Origin: Rebecca billardiae RCC1528
Lineage: Eukaryota > Haptophyta
Direction: 5' to 3'
Assembly (NCBI GenBank): GCA_965240325.2
Contig: OZ251227.1
Coordinates: forward strand, 1,426,001 to 1,490,000
Length of the DNA stretch: 64,000 nt
Of the stretch, positions 46,191 through 55,962 are shown in pieces (within the stretch, counting starts at the first letter, position 1; every line of letters starts with the position of its first letter). The translations under genes were made by a program, and so were the position numbers. The notes under the pieces were generated by a model. It made no database searches, was not told where the DNA came from, and was given only the letters and a program-made list of their open reading frames with translations.

Positions 46191-47251
46191 AGCTGGGCGG
46201 TGGTGGCGATGGCGGTGGCGAAGGTGGCGGTGGCGGCGGCGGACTTGGCGGTGGCGGACTGGGCGGCGAGCTCGGAGGCGGTGATGGCGGCGGTGGTGGC
46301 GGCGAGCTCGGCGGCGGCGGCGATGGCGGTGGGCTCGGTGGTGGTGGCGGCGGCGGAGACGGCGGCGGTGGGCTCGGTGGCGGGCTCGGCGGTGGCGACG
46401 GCGGCGGTGGGCTCGGTGGTGGTGGCGGCGGCGGACTTGGCGGTGGCGGGCTGGGCGGCGGGCTCGGAGGTGGCGACGGTGGTGGCGGCGGAGGCGAGCT
46501 CGGCGGCGGCGGCGACGGAGGCGGCGATGGCTGTGGGGGCGGCGGCGATGACGGCGGCGGTGGGCTCGGTGGCGGGCTCGGAGGCGGTGATGGCGGCGGT
46601 GGCGGCGGCGAGCTCGGTGGCGGCGGCGATGGCGGTGGGCTCGGTGGTGGTGGCGGATGTGGGCTCGGCGGTGGCGGGCTCGGCGGCGGGCTCGGCGGCG
46701 GGCTTGGTGGCGGCGGAGGCGGCGAGCTCGGTGGCGGTCGCGCCAGCGGTTGGGGTGGCGGCGGGCTTGGTGGTGGTGGCGGCGGCGAGCTTGGTGGCGG
46801 CGAGCTCGGTGGCGGTTGCGCCGGCGGTTGGGGCGGCGGCGGGCTCGGCGGCGGTGGCGGCGGCGGTGGCGGCGGCGAGCTCGGTGGCGACGATGGCGGC
46901 GGCGGCGGCGGCGAGGGGGGAGACGGTGGCGGTCGCACGGGCGGTGGCGGCGGCGGTGGGCTTGGAGGCGGCGGAGGCGAAGCTGGCGAGTCACACGCAT
47001 CACACGCGATCGTCGCTTCCGCATCGGTGCACATGTCAAAGCCACCGTCGTCGTCGTCGTCGTCGTCATCACCGCTGAGCCGGCGGCGGCGATGGTCGAG
47101 GCGGCGGCGCTCACCGTCGCCGCCAAGCCCGTCCGGCCGATCCTCCGAGCGGCGCAGCCAGGCCGGTGCACCTGCGCGCGCCGGCATGGTCGCGAGGCGG
47201 CGGCGCGCGCGGCGGTCCTGCCCTCCACCGGTGTGGCAGTCATCGTCGACA

Positions 47252-47284
<33 letters not shown>

Positions 47285-48549
47285 GAGGTCAGCTGGCGTC
47301 GCCCAGCAGCTTCGAGCGCCACGGTCCCCGCGTCATTCCCCGCGGCGCCGCGCGCCAGGCTCAGCATCCGGCGCGCGCGCCGCCGGTCGGAGCCGTCCTC
47401 GGCGCCGTCATCGAGGCAGCCCGGCTCGACGCTGCCCCAGAGCTCGACAGCGGCGCACGCGCCGACGGGGGCGTCGTTGGCGGCGAAGGTGTTGCAGCGC
47501 AGCCGCAGGCAGCCCTCCGACAGAAGGATCGCGCCACCGCCGAGCTCCGCCTCGTTCCCGCGGAAGGCGCTCATGGCGACCCGCAGCGTGCTCCACTCGG
47601 CCGCGATCGCGCCGCCGTACCTGCCGGCGGTGTTGTTCTCAAACGAGCTGCGCGACACGTCGAGGGGCCGGGCGTCGTACGCGTACACGGCGGCGCCGGA
47701 GGAGGAGACGCCAAAGTGCGTGAACGCCGAGTCCTCGACGAAGACGGCGCTCCCGTAGATGTACGCAGCGCCGCCCGTGGTCGCGGCCGCGCCCGGCCAC
47801 TCCGGCCCCGCAAACGCGCAGCCTCGGCACGTCCAGCTCGAGGCGTACACGTACCACGCGCCGCCGACCTGGCCGGCGACGGAGGCGCCGAAGCTGGCCG
47901 TGTGCACGTCGAGCGTCGAGTACACGGCGTACACCGCGCCGCCCGTCCACGCCGCGACGTTGTCGTCGAAGTGGCCGCGCATCAGCAAGAGGGAGGACTC
48001 GAAGACGCATGCCGCCGCACCCTGCGTCGCGCTGTTGCCGCGGAATTCGCAGTCCTCGAGCGTCGCCGTCGACTGGTAGATGAGCGCGCCGCCGCCGTCA
48101 GACACGCCGCCGTTGTCGTAGAAGGTGCAGTTGCTCAGCGTGGCGCTCGACCTGTACACCTTGAGCGCGCCGCCCTGGCTTGCGTCCTGGAAGCGAAGGC
48201 GGTGGAGAGAGAGCCGCGCGGCGTGGTCGGCCTTCATCAGCCGGCCAGCGAGGCTCGGCCCCGGCGTGAGCACCGCCGGCGCGCTCGTGTTCGCGCACGC
48301 GACCGTCACGTCGTCCTTGTCCACGCACAGCGTGGATGCAACCTCGAACGTCGTCGGCTCGAGCACGAGCGTGTCACACGCGCGCAGGTCGGCAAACGCC
48401 GCGCTGAGCTCCGCGGTCGTGCCGATGGGCACCGTGCGACAAGCGGTGGCAGACGCACGCCCGACGGGCACGAGCAGCTGGGCAGCTGTGAGCACCAGCG
48501 CGCGGCAGAGCACGCCCTTCGGGCGTGCCGCGGAGTGGTAGCGTGCCAT
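23422..48549 (-). CDS. Giant (8,375-residue) beta-helix / proline-stalk / REJ-GPS polycystin-like membrane receptor with EF-hands
   Basis: This is a single frame of 25 kb without a stop. Residues 1-35 are a signal peptide. About 50-370 form a parallel beta-helix of short repeats (GGAL...F..N.A). Asp-rich spacers follow, then about 520-6100 is SPPPP-type proline-rich stalk with four 8-Cys modules. Next are a GCAH...DDGSC motif, REJ/PKD-like ectodomain (about 6240-7290) and a GPS autocleavage signature at about 7303-7335 (CMWW...CACTHLTDF, cut expected at HL|T). After this come TM helices near 7368, 7572 and 7610, an IQ-like ARTVQRHVRGRRARR, a long cytoplasmic region, two canonical EF-hands (DANGNGMIERAEF near 8180, DLDGDGRISFAEL near 8222) and two further TM helices (8275, 8324). 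No PLAT domain was seen. It is likely an adhesion or mechanosensory surface receptor with calcium-sensitive cytoplasmic output. Coherent domains at both ends support one gene, but spliced segments within the repeats cannot be excluded. Confidence 0.8.
33337..33600 (-). other. 8-Cys stalk module D (diverged)
   Basis: This 88-residue module keeps the cysteine pattern of the three other modules (C...C...C-x7-C-x12-C-x-CC...C) but little else. It contains QACAELLVGSC, GRCYCC and SLWSLEWLC. It is the copy nearest the membrane and the most divergent, so probably the oldest. The pattern is reminiscent of WSC or PAN/apple modules, which bind carbohydrate or protein. That resemblance is inference. Confidence 0.7.
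34480..34765 (-). repeat. 63-bp tandem array, SEPPSAPPPPPSPPLPSPPPP type
   Basis: Four to five copies of a 21-residue unit containing Glu and Ala lie just membrane-distal of a variable Pro-rich block. CTCCGACGG recurs at 34513, 34576 and onward with a 63-base period. The Glu in each unit distinguishes this array from the other stalk arrays. Confidence 0.8.
34831..35115 (-). other. 8-Cys stalk module C
   Basis: This 95-residue module starts CNGNGAVQATAYSGGPPTGY and ends SLWESEWVC. It has eight cysteines, including DECAAALYSAC and GECYCC. It is almost identical in DNA to the modules at 36493 and 39031, indicating recent duplication or gene conversion. Confidence 0.85.
35131..36390 (-). repeat. 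63-bp tandem array, SPPPMPPPSPPPPSPPPPPPP type, about 19 copies
   Basis: GGCGGCATGGGCGG recurs every 63 bases (for example CAT at 35194 and 35257), coding for a 21-residue unit that uniquely carries Met. A few units have Glu or Asn in place of Met or Ser. The array lies between Cys modules C and B. Confidence 0.85.
36400..37450 (-). repeat. Segmental duplication, copy 1 (module B side)
   Basis: About 1.05 kb here is nearly identical to 38940-39990, displaced by exactly 2,538 bases. It covers the end of the upstream stalk, the whole 8-Cys module and the first several hundred bases of the next array. Only isolated substitutions were noticed (for example ACAGCGATG versus ACAACGATG). Confidence 0.8.
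36493..36777 (-). other. 8-Cys stalk module B
   Basis: It has the same 95-residue module and eight-cysteine spacing as module C. It lies within the 2,538-base duplicated segment and differs from module A by only one or two bases. Confidence 0.85.
37440..38900 (-). repeat. 51-bp tandem array, SPPPPPPPSPPPSPPPP type
   Basis: GATGGCGGCGGTGGCGG recurs at 37541, 37592, 37643, 37694 and 37745, an exact 51-base period (17 residues). About 28 units follow one another with small variants between Cys modules B and A. Confidence 0.85.
38940..39990 (-). repeat. Segmental duplication, copy 2 (module A side)
   Basis: This is the second copy of the roughly 1.05-kb unit described at 36400-37450. Identity fades near 39990, where the following array continues differently. 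Confidence 0.8.
39031..39315 (-). other. 8-Cys stalk module A
   Basis: This is the membrane-distal copy of the 95-residue eight-cysteine module. Cys spacing is C-x7-C-x11-C-x-CC in the core. It separates the outer, 114-bp-based stalk from the inner 51-bp array. Confidence 0.85.
41640..46560 (-). repeat. Higher-order repeat array with a 114-bp base period
   Basis: The marker GGCTGTGGGGGCGG recurs at 41663, 41891, 42119, 42347, 42689, 42917 and 43259, and on to about 46530. Intervals are exactly 228 or 342 bases, with single 114-base steps near 44.0, 45.4 and 45.7 kb. The base unit is therefore 38 codons, arranged in two- and three-unit higher-order repeats, always in frame. On the coding strand the marker reads through as part of the SPPPPQPSPPPS variant. 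Confidence 0.85.
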
Positions 48550-51061
48550 GGAGCTTACTGGTAGTGTTCGGTGGGCACTCGTGCAACCCCGGCCCGCCCG
48601 TGCAGCAATGCGCCACTCGTTCGGCTCGCGCTTCGTCGGTGCCCTGCAGCTGGCGACCGCCGCGGTATCATATACGCCATGCGGGTAACACTACAGTATA
48701 TCGGCATTCGGGCGCATTCCTAATCAGTCCAACCGGGAAGTAGTTGGGCTGGTTTTTTCGGTTGGGATTTGAATAGAGCCGTGCAAGCTTCGCTAACCCC
48801 TGCCAGAAATAGCCGTATTGACGAAAGCCATCCAAAGAATGAGCAGCTTCAGCTTCCCCGATTCTGATTGGCTAGAACCGCCGGCCGTGATTTCTCCTAT
48901 GATGAGATGTTATTCTGGAAACCCACGAGAACAAAGGCACGACTTCACGCTGGGGACCAGCCCGTCGCAACCCTGTCCGCCCTCCACGCGCGAGCGCGCG
49001 ACTGCGTGTTCCACGAGCTGCAGCAGGCGGCCGCGGGCTGGTCGGCGGCCGGCGAGGTCGGCGGAGTGCCGCCCGGCCCGCGTTCTCGCTTGGGCGCGGG
49101 CCACACTCTCACTCACAGCGCGGGGCGTGGTGCTGCGGACGGGCCAGTCATTGCAGCGCGCACTCCGTGGTCAGACGTGCACACGCGCGCGCGTCGTCAG
49201 CCCCGCCGCTGCGCCCCTGTGGCGCCGTTGGCAGCGTCGGAATTCCGAGCTCGGGCTACCGGCCCGGCGTGCCATCATGCGTTTCAGAAACAGGTTTCCA
49301 GCCCAAGTTGACGCGCAGCGCCAACCCATATTCGCGCGGGCTTTTCGATGAGCGGACATGCCATGCCGGCGGAGGCACGGGTGCCGACGGCCAGGTCCCT
49401 CGGCTTGAACCTCCTCGCCCTGGCCTCCTTGCGCTGGCCGATGGGTTCGAAGAAACCGTATGGTTTCCCGTGCTGCTCCAGGGCTTGACAGTGAGCCCGA
49501 TCTGGAGGCGCTGGAGTCAGCGGGCTACCTTGTGCTGCGCGATGTCACCTGCAGAGGGCGCGTGGATGCATGGGCAACCTGCTCGCCTGGCTCGTCGGTA
49601 TAGGAGATCGAGGAGGCGCAAGAGTATACGCGCGCGCTCGGCGTGCGCATGCAGCACATTCGCTCCTCGAGTTGCACACACTGGCCTCCCCAGAAGCCCT
49701 TCCCCCTCACCAATCGACGGGAACGCCAACTGACGAGAGTGCTGCGGTACCCGGCGGTGCCCGAAGGGCACCGCGAGCGGCTGCGGGGCGGCTACTCGGG
49801 CCAGCTTCACGATGCGGAAGAAGGATGAGGCGATCTGCGAGGTGGACTCCGCCTGCCAGCCCTGTTGCGCCCAACCGCCTGCTCGAGCCTGGCTCTTCCA
49901 CTGCACCGTCCCGCCCGACGTGCGAATGGGGAACGCGCTCGCGATGTGCGGAGACGTGCGCGCAGCTTGGGGTCAACCAAGCGCACGGACCTGCGCATCC
50001 GTTCTGGCCGCGCGCACGCGCTCGAGCCATCAAGATCAACGGTGGCAACGCCGAGCAACGGAGCAAGCGCGCAAATTGCGGTGGTGATGCAAAACGCCGC
50101 GCGCGTCGTCTGCCCGGACGGCGGCAGGCCAGTCCTCTCCGTTTACTCTGTTGACTCTAGATAGTAGTCGTAGATCGCGATGGGTCGATGGCCCGGCTGC
50201 CCAGAGCTACAAGTATTCGCGAGTAGTCACATTTGTCGCGACGAATGGCGGGCCGTAGGTCCGCCCCTTGTAGTGCCCGGGAAAAAGATAAGAAGAAAAG
50301 AAAAAGAAAATCGCCTCGCAAAGAAAAGAAAATCGCCTCGCTCACTACCGGGCGCCCTCGCAGCTCCCACTGGGGACGCTCGGCCGAAAAGCGAGTGCGT
50401 CACGGCGCGGAGCGCGTGGGCCGCGCGCGCCAGATCCAACGCCGGCGGGGACATTGCGCGAGGATTCCCTAGGCGTGTTTTCGCCCGATTCGCGATTGCT
50501 GCCCTCGTCGTCTCGCGTGCAGGTCGAACGGGGGCCAAAGTCGACGCGTATGGAGGTACGCTCGGCGCGTCGACACGATCGTGCGACCTGGGGCGGTCCT
50601 CGCCTGACTTGCACGTCGAGCGCTCGCACGGGCCATAGCATCAAGCACTGCGCGCGACAACCACCTCGCGCGATCCACCGCCGCGCGTCGGGCTCGGTGC
50701 GGAAAGGCCCTCATCACGAGGTGTCTCGCGGGCGGGAAGCGCCATCGCACGCGACGCAAGATTTGGCGCGGCCTTCTGAACTCGATCGCCGGAATTCTCG
50801 CGCACCGGACTGTCGCCCGCGGTCCCTCAGCCGCAGCCCACGTCCGGCGTGCATGACGTCCACGGTGACCGATGCGACGGAAGCGCAGCGCCAACGGCGT
50901 ACGACGCGCAGCGGACGCGCCTCCCGGGTCTGTCGCCGTGGCAGCAACCGTGTCTTTGCGAGTTGGTGACCCTCGCCGCAGCGCGACACAGACAAGCCCG
51001 TGATCCCATCCGCAGAGAGATGAAACGTCGAGCATGCAACATCGCTGCGCCATCCTCGTCC
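48550..51061. other. Gene-poor region upstream of the giant receptor, with decayed coding-like stretch
   Basis: No intact gene was found. The first few hundred bases must contain the promoter of the giant gene. Between about 49484 and 49999 the plus strand has pieces with protein-like composition, broken by stops and frame changes: EPDLEALESAGYLVLRDV, EIEEAQEYTRALGVRMQHI and ARAWLFHCTVPPDVRMGN. The first piece faintly recalls the start of phytanoyl-CoA dioxygenase-like proteins, but not enough to name. An A-rich duplicated segment lies at 50284-50342. Confidence 0.4.
50284..50342. repeat. A-rich short tandem duplication
   Basis: AAAGAAAAGAAAATCGCCTCGC-like units occur twice in a row in an otherwise GC-rich region. 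It is a local low-complexity patch with no visible gene. Confidence 0.6.
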
Positions 51062-51561
51062 ATGGCGCAGGCGCTGCGGGACGAGGCGGAAGTCGTCACG
51101 CTGGTGACGGATGCGCTGCGATTCGTGTGTCCGCGTGAGCAGCCCGTGCCCACTCTCGATCGCGAGTGGCACACACTGTCGCTGTGCGCGCGCGCGCGCA
51201 CAACCAACAGCTCCTCGTGCCGCCGAACACGCGGGCGCCAGACCTGTCGAAGAGGCGAAGAGGGACGACCGCCTGAACGTCAACGCGCTCGTGCTCAGCG
51301 TGGCGGTCGTGTACGACGTCAACGCGCCCTGCGCCGAGCCCATCATGCCCGGAGCGGACATCGGCAAGCATCCTCGCGACGACCGCTCTCGGCTGGCGGC
51401 AGGAGGACATTCACATGATCTACTCTGGCGGCTTCGTCGGCGGCGAGGCGCTCGATTACGCAATCGCGGTCGAGATGCGGCACATACAGCGCGTACCCGC
51501 GCTCGCGCGGAGCAACGGGCTACCCGCCCCGCCCCGCGTGCTGCACATTCCCTCTTAAGTG
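51062..51561 (+). pseudogene. Frame-shifted coding remnant of unknown family
   Basis: Three consecutive stretches look coding but lie in different frames: MAQALRDEAEVVTLVTDALR and DREWHTLSLC (from 51062); DDRLNVNALVLSVAVVYDVN and APCAEPIMPG (about 51270-51355); ILATTALGWRQEDIHMIYSG and GFVGGEALDYAIAVEMRHIQ (about 51370-51561, ending TAA). No GTGCGC...CAG intron joins them convincingly, so frameshift decay is the simplest reading. The family is not recognised. Confidence 0.4.
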
Positions 51562-51762
51562 TGGGCCTCGCTGATGATGCGCACGCCGGACGTCATGTAC
51601 ACGTGAGTGGGAGAACTTCAGGTGTCACTGGTCCGACTGTCCGTCACCCACGGCCACGAGCGAATGTGGAAAGACACGAACCCGCGCAGAGGAAACATTG
51701 CGAGTTTGCGACAGCACTGGCACGGCCCGCCGACCCCCCCCCCGCCCGCCAGGGCACAGTTT

Positions 51763-51928
51763 ATGGCCCGCGGTGCAGGGCGGAGCGCGCAGCGTGGAGC
51801 CCGCTCCGTGGGCCCTAACCACGTTTCAAAAAGATCTTTGATCAAAGAAAAAAGGGATGGGCCATGGGGGACGATTTTCAGGGCTGGAGGAGACCGAGTT
51901 TCGAATTTTGAGACCGCAAGAGACATCC
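51763..51928 (+). repeat. Dispersed repeat, left (+) copy
   Basis: It begins ATGGCCCGCGGTGCAGGGCG and contains TTTCAAAAAGATCTTTGATC and GGAGACCGAGTTTCGA in that order. The same blocks occur in reverse orientation at 55963-56263. It could be the left terminal repeat of a 4.5-kb fold-back element. Confidence 0.8.
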
Positions 51929-52341
51929 ATTGCAGCGAGAAATGGACGCGTCCGCTCTTTTGATAGTCAGAGGAATCAACGAAACCCACGTCCAAGTGTG
52001 CGAGGGTGGGTAATTGTGGGTAGACTGTGACCATAGTAAATAAGCACATGACCATAGTAAACAAGCATATAGTCAGTTAACAGGCCTCGCTGCCGCTACT
52101 AGGCGCGCGCCAGACACGGAGCGCGCGCACCAGTTGCGTCGCGCTGCGCACGGAGCATGCGCGACGAGATCGCGGCGGGGGCGGCGAGATCGCGGCGGGG
52201 GCGACGGGCAACAGCCTGCCCGCGGGCGCGTTCGTCACTCGAGGAGCAGCGCGCAAGGGCGAGCCGAGTCCGGAGCACGCGAGCTCGTCGCTCGCCGCCC
52301 GGAGCAGAGCGACCGCCGAGCGAGCGGCGCCGGCAGAGCTG

Positions 52342-52907
52342 ATGAGCCGGATGCGCCCGGAGCTCGCGCGGCTGAAGGGCGAGCTCAAGCACGCGAGCTC
52401 GCGCCTCGACGCTGAGCGCGAGCTCCTCCTCAACTCGGTCGACGGCGGCGCGGAGGTGCAGCAGCGTGAGGACGAGCAGGAGCATCAGTGAAACGCGCGC
52501 CGGTTCCGGGTCGCGCAGCGGCGCCCAGCTGCCTGCACGCGAGCGGCGGCCACGTGGCGCGAGGAGCTGCGTGGGGAAATAGCCGCGCGCGTCGACGCGG
52601 CGATCACCGGGCTGCAGGCCTCGGCAATCGACGCGGTGCGCACCCTCGCCGCCAGCCGCGACGACTCCGCCGTCGAGCTGCAGCAGCTGCGCGCGCAGAT
52701 GCCAGAAGTGCCGATGGGCGGCGGCGTTACCCGCGGCGTATCAGCAGGCTGACGTGCACGAGCACGTGACACGCGGAGGCGCTAGGCGCCAAGCTGGCGA
52801 AGTGCGGCGCCGAGCTCGACGAGCTGAGCGACGCGGCAACGGACGCGCTGGGCGCCCGCGCTGCCATCGTCGCGGCGCCCTCCAGCAGCTCGAGCAGCTG
52901 TGGATAG
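52342..52907 (+). pseudogene. Broken or multi-exon coiled-coil gene fragment
   Basis: Helical, charged stretches appear in order: MSRMRPELARLKGELKHASS (52342-52488, then TGA), WREELRGEIAARVDAAITGL and onward in the same frame (52555-52749, then TGA), and EALGAKLAKCGAELDELSDA in another frame (52776-52904, then TAG). Either short introns remove the stops or the gene has decayed; candidate introns would be unusually short (30-60 nt). The style resembles the coiled-coil part of the kinase-RING protein but is not an evident copy. Function is unknown. Confidence 0.35.
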
Positions 52908-53450
52908 ATGGCTGTCGAGGCGACCGCGGGTGTGACTCACAGTGTGAGTGAGTCGCGCGCGGCTCAGCCTGCCGCTGGCAGCCGCCGTCTTCGAGGCCGA
53001 CGCGGCGGAGGAGGCGGCGGGCGAGCACGGCGGCGCGGTGGAGCAGGCGTGCACGCGCGGCGGCAGGCGCGACGCGCCGCTCGCCTCGTTCCACCGCCCC
53101 GAGCTCCGCTCGGTCGGTCTCGGTGCGAGGCTGCGCAGCCGGCAGGCCGGGGCCAGCAGTGGCGCGCGCTCTCGCTCTGCCGGCACGAGCGACCAGCGGC
53201 CCGTCGTCGAGCGCATGGCGCAGGGCGAGTACCTCAAGCAGGTGCGCCCGCTCGCGCGCACGCGCCGGCTCGCGCCGCGCCAGCGCCTCTCGCCCTGCCT
53301 GCGCGCGCGCGCCGGCCGCTAGTCCCCGCGGCGGCCCGCGGCGACAGTCCTCGGCCCGCCGGCCCGGTGGGCGGCAGTGACTGAGTTGGCGGTGGCAGCT
53401 CAGGCGAACTGTTACACATGTCAGACTGAGACAGCAGCCGACGGAGGGTG

Positions 53451-54911
53451 CACCGCGGGCCCCGAACTACGTTCGTTCTACGGAAAAAGACCGCGGAACG
53501 CGGTCATATTATTGTTGAGATCCAGTGAGCGCGCAATAAAAAGGTTACTGTGCACCTTAAATCATACCAGCCACTGACCAAGTACGGGCGACGACATCAT
53601 CCACCAGCTGCTGAAGTAGGGGACGGCCTTGCCGACGCCAACATTGTCACATTACATTGTCAGTGAACATGCTCACTCGCCTTTGATTTGGTACCCATAC
53701 ATCTCCCCGGTGGGCCTGACGACGTCGACGACGACAACAACGACGTCCACCATGGCGACCTGAACGTCAACGTGCTCACACCACTGCCACTGCTGCAAGC
53801 TTCGACCAGTACCACTACAGACGAATCAGGAGAGCTGCGCCCTCGTGCCTGTGTCTTTAAATCATAGAATTAGTAAACTGGCGTCTCTTATTCTTAGTAA
53901 ACTGTACGTTTTGATGATGAAAATCTGATGAGCGTCGGAAGCGGCTTCGCGCCTTCGCGATCCGCGTCGGCCGCCGAATTTGACGACAGTTTGTCGCGAT
54001 CCGGAGCAGCCGCCGTCCTTCTTGGCGCGAATCCGGAGGCGGACGCCGTGCCGCGGGCGGCCGAGACGTCGCCACACGCGCGGCTTTTTGCATCGCGACC
54101 GGCGTCCCGACCAGCCGCCGTCCGCGCGACAAGCAGCTTGTCGACGTCTCGAAGCATGGCCGTGGTCGTCGTTGGTGCGGTCATCGCCGCCGCAGGTGCG
54201 AGCTCGGCCCTTCTGAGGGAACGACTCGCAATCTGCCGCCAGCATCACCTTGGGACCGCACGTGCGCCACCATCCTCGCAGAGCACACATCGATCCGCAA
54301 ACGGGGAGGAGGGAAGAACACAAGTGTCCACCTGGGGCAAGTCTCGCCACAGGGGCGGCCACTCGCGCACACCTCTGCGATACCGTTGAGGCAGCCAGGC
54401 GCTTCCCTGGTCTCTGACTCCCGTCAGGCAGCACAGCGAATCATGCCGCACGATCTGCAGGCAGACAGCTTCCGCTTCAACGCACTCGACGTGTGCATCA
54501 CGGGCTTCAACATGGCGTCTTCTCCACGCCCATGTCCCACCTGACAATCTGCCTTCCGCCAATGGTCCGGTCCGACTTCCCGCCTCGATCACGCCGGGTC
54601 TCAATGATCCGCGGTCCGACCGTTCGGACCGTCCCGGATGGTTCCCGCGGCCTCGACATCTGACGCTGGCTCAGAGTCAGGCTGATCCAGATGATGCGGG
54701 AATGAGTTAGCAGCTAGTATTAGGAACTGCCAGTCTGACATCATCAGCTACTACTGCGGCAGCCAGCAGCAGTTCCGCGGCAGCAGTTCCGCGAATCCGG
54801 AGCTGGCGTCTGATCAGAGTCGTCTCGTCATCATACATCCGGGAATAATACTATGACCGCGTTCCGCGGTCCTTTTCTGCATAGAATCAACGCAGTTGGG
54901 GGCCCGCGGTG
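53451..54911. mobile_element. Candidate 1.46-kb element with about 65-bp terminal inverted repeats
   Basis: 53451-53520 and the reverse complement of 54841-54911 share CACCGCGGGCCCC, then GTT(C/G)(G/A)TTCTA, then a near-identical core containing GACCGCGGAACGCGGTCATA, itself a small palindrome. The interior carries short frames with some protein-like content (MPHDLQADSFRFNALDVCIT near 54440) but no recognisable transposase. This fits a MITE-like or decayed DNA transposon nested in the larger inverted-repeat structure. Confidence 0.5.
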
Positions 54912-55100
54912 GCCGTGCAATCGCGGCTCTCCGCCGTAGTGGCAGTTCGCCAGTTGAAGTCGGTTCTGAGATGACTGAAGCTATTAGTCCGACCGTCGCC
55001 CTGCCTGCGCGACCGCTAGACTCATTCACACTTCACACAATCACAGCAGCGGACCTGAGACCGCACCCGGCACCGGTCGTCGTCAAATCGGACGTCCGTC

Positions 55101-55253
55101 TGACAACTAGCTGCCAAATGTCCAACTGGCTGATCAGCTCGGATCCGACCCGTCCGCGATCGTGCCATCGGCATCGGAATTACTACTAGTAGCTGCCAAA
55201 CTGTGTCCAACTCTGGCTGATCAGCTCGGATCCGACCCGTCCGCGATCGTGCC
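55101..55253. repeat. Direct duplication, about 86-bp period
   Basis: The segment AGCTGCCAAA...TGTCCAACT...GGCTGATCAGCTCGGATCCG...CGATCGTGCC occurs at about 55108-55165 and again at 55191-55253, with small indels between the copies. Confidence 0.75.
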
Positions 55254-55962
55254 GAGTGAGTCGTGCCGCGGAGCTCGGAGTACTGAAGGAGTCGGGTGTG
55301 ACAGCAGGGTGCTTTAGCGCTGCGGCCCGTGCCAGCCAACGACCAGACGTACTCTGGCCACTTGACCCGTTGCACGGGTGAGTGACCGTACCGGTACGCC
55401 CTGCCTAGTGCCTACCGCGCGCGCCGCGCGACCGGCGACTCGGGGTGATGGAGAGCGGATGGCGACAGCAGCAGCAGTCCTCATGAAGACGATGAAACTG
55501 GCGGCACGGGTGCACGAGGTGGCAGGCGAAAGCGCGCCGACGAGACCGCATTTGACACACCTGAGCCGCACGCGCGTGCCGTCGCCGAGCGGCGAGCGCT
55601 GCAAACGCGCAACCGTACCGCGCGCGCCACGACGGCGCGGCACTAGCTGATGCAGGCCGTACTGCCGGCACTGCTTCTGCGATCATGCGCCACGGTCGCA
55701 GCTGACTGCGTGAGCAGCAAGCGGGAGGCGGGTCCGGAGGCACGTGCAGGCGCCGTCCCGCATATCCGCCATCGCCCATCGTGCCGGGGCACGTCACCTC
55801 CGACGATCCGGATGTGGCCCAGTCCGGACGTCACGCGATCCGGGAAGACGAGTACGATTCGCTCGTAACGAACCGTTACACTAAAGTCACGGCCAGGCTC
55901 ACGTCCCGTCCATCGATTACTTATGGAATCAGCTGGGCGCGCTCTTTTTCGGCCTAATAGAC

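Larger units (their letters stand above)
30250..46990 (-). repeat. Proline-rich stalk region (SPPPP-type repeats), about 16.7 kb
   Basis: Read on the minus strand, nearly every codon is Pro or Ser (SPPPPPPPSPPPSPPPP and variants), with occasional Ala, Met, Gln, Glu or Arg. The composition matches extensin- and pherophorin-type hydroxyproline-rich stalks, which are normally hydroxylated and glycosylated and adopt a stiff polyproline-II helix. The plus strand is correspondingly GGC-rich, so long stop-free shadow frames exist on both strands. Confidence 0.9.

Noticed and set aside
33942-47252. A 4,436-codon Arg/His-rich minus-strand frame
   Set aside because: It is an out-of-frame reading of the proline repeats, with no start context and an implausible composition.
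39305-47758. A 2,817-codon Gly-rich plus-strand frame resembling a glycine-rich structural protein
   Set aside because: GGC repeats cannot produce stops in this frame. The Gly/Leu/Asp pattern simply mirrors the Pro/Ser repeats of the minus strand.
49484-49999. Phytanoyl-CoA dioxygenase gene
   Set aside because: Only one short stretch (LEALESAGYLVLRDV) resembles the family start. The metal-binding His-x-Asp context and a continuous frame are missing.
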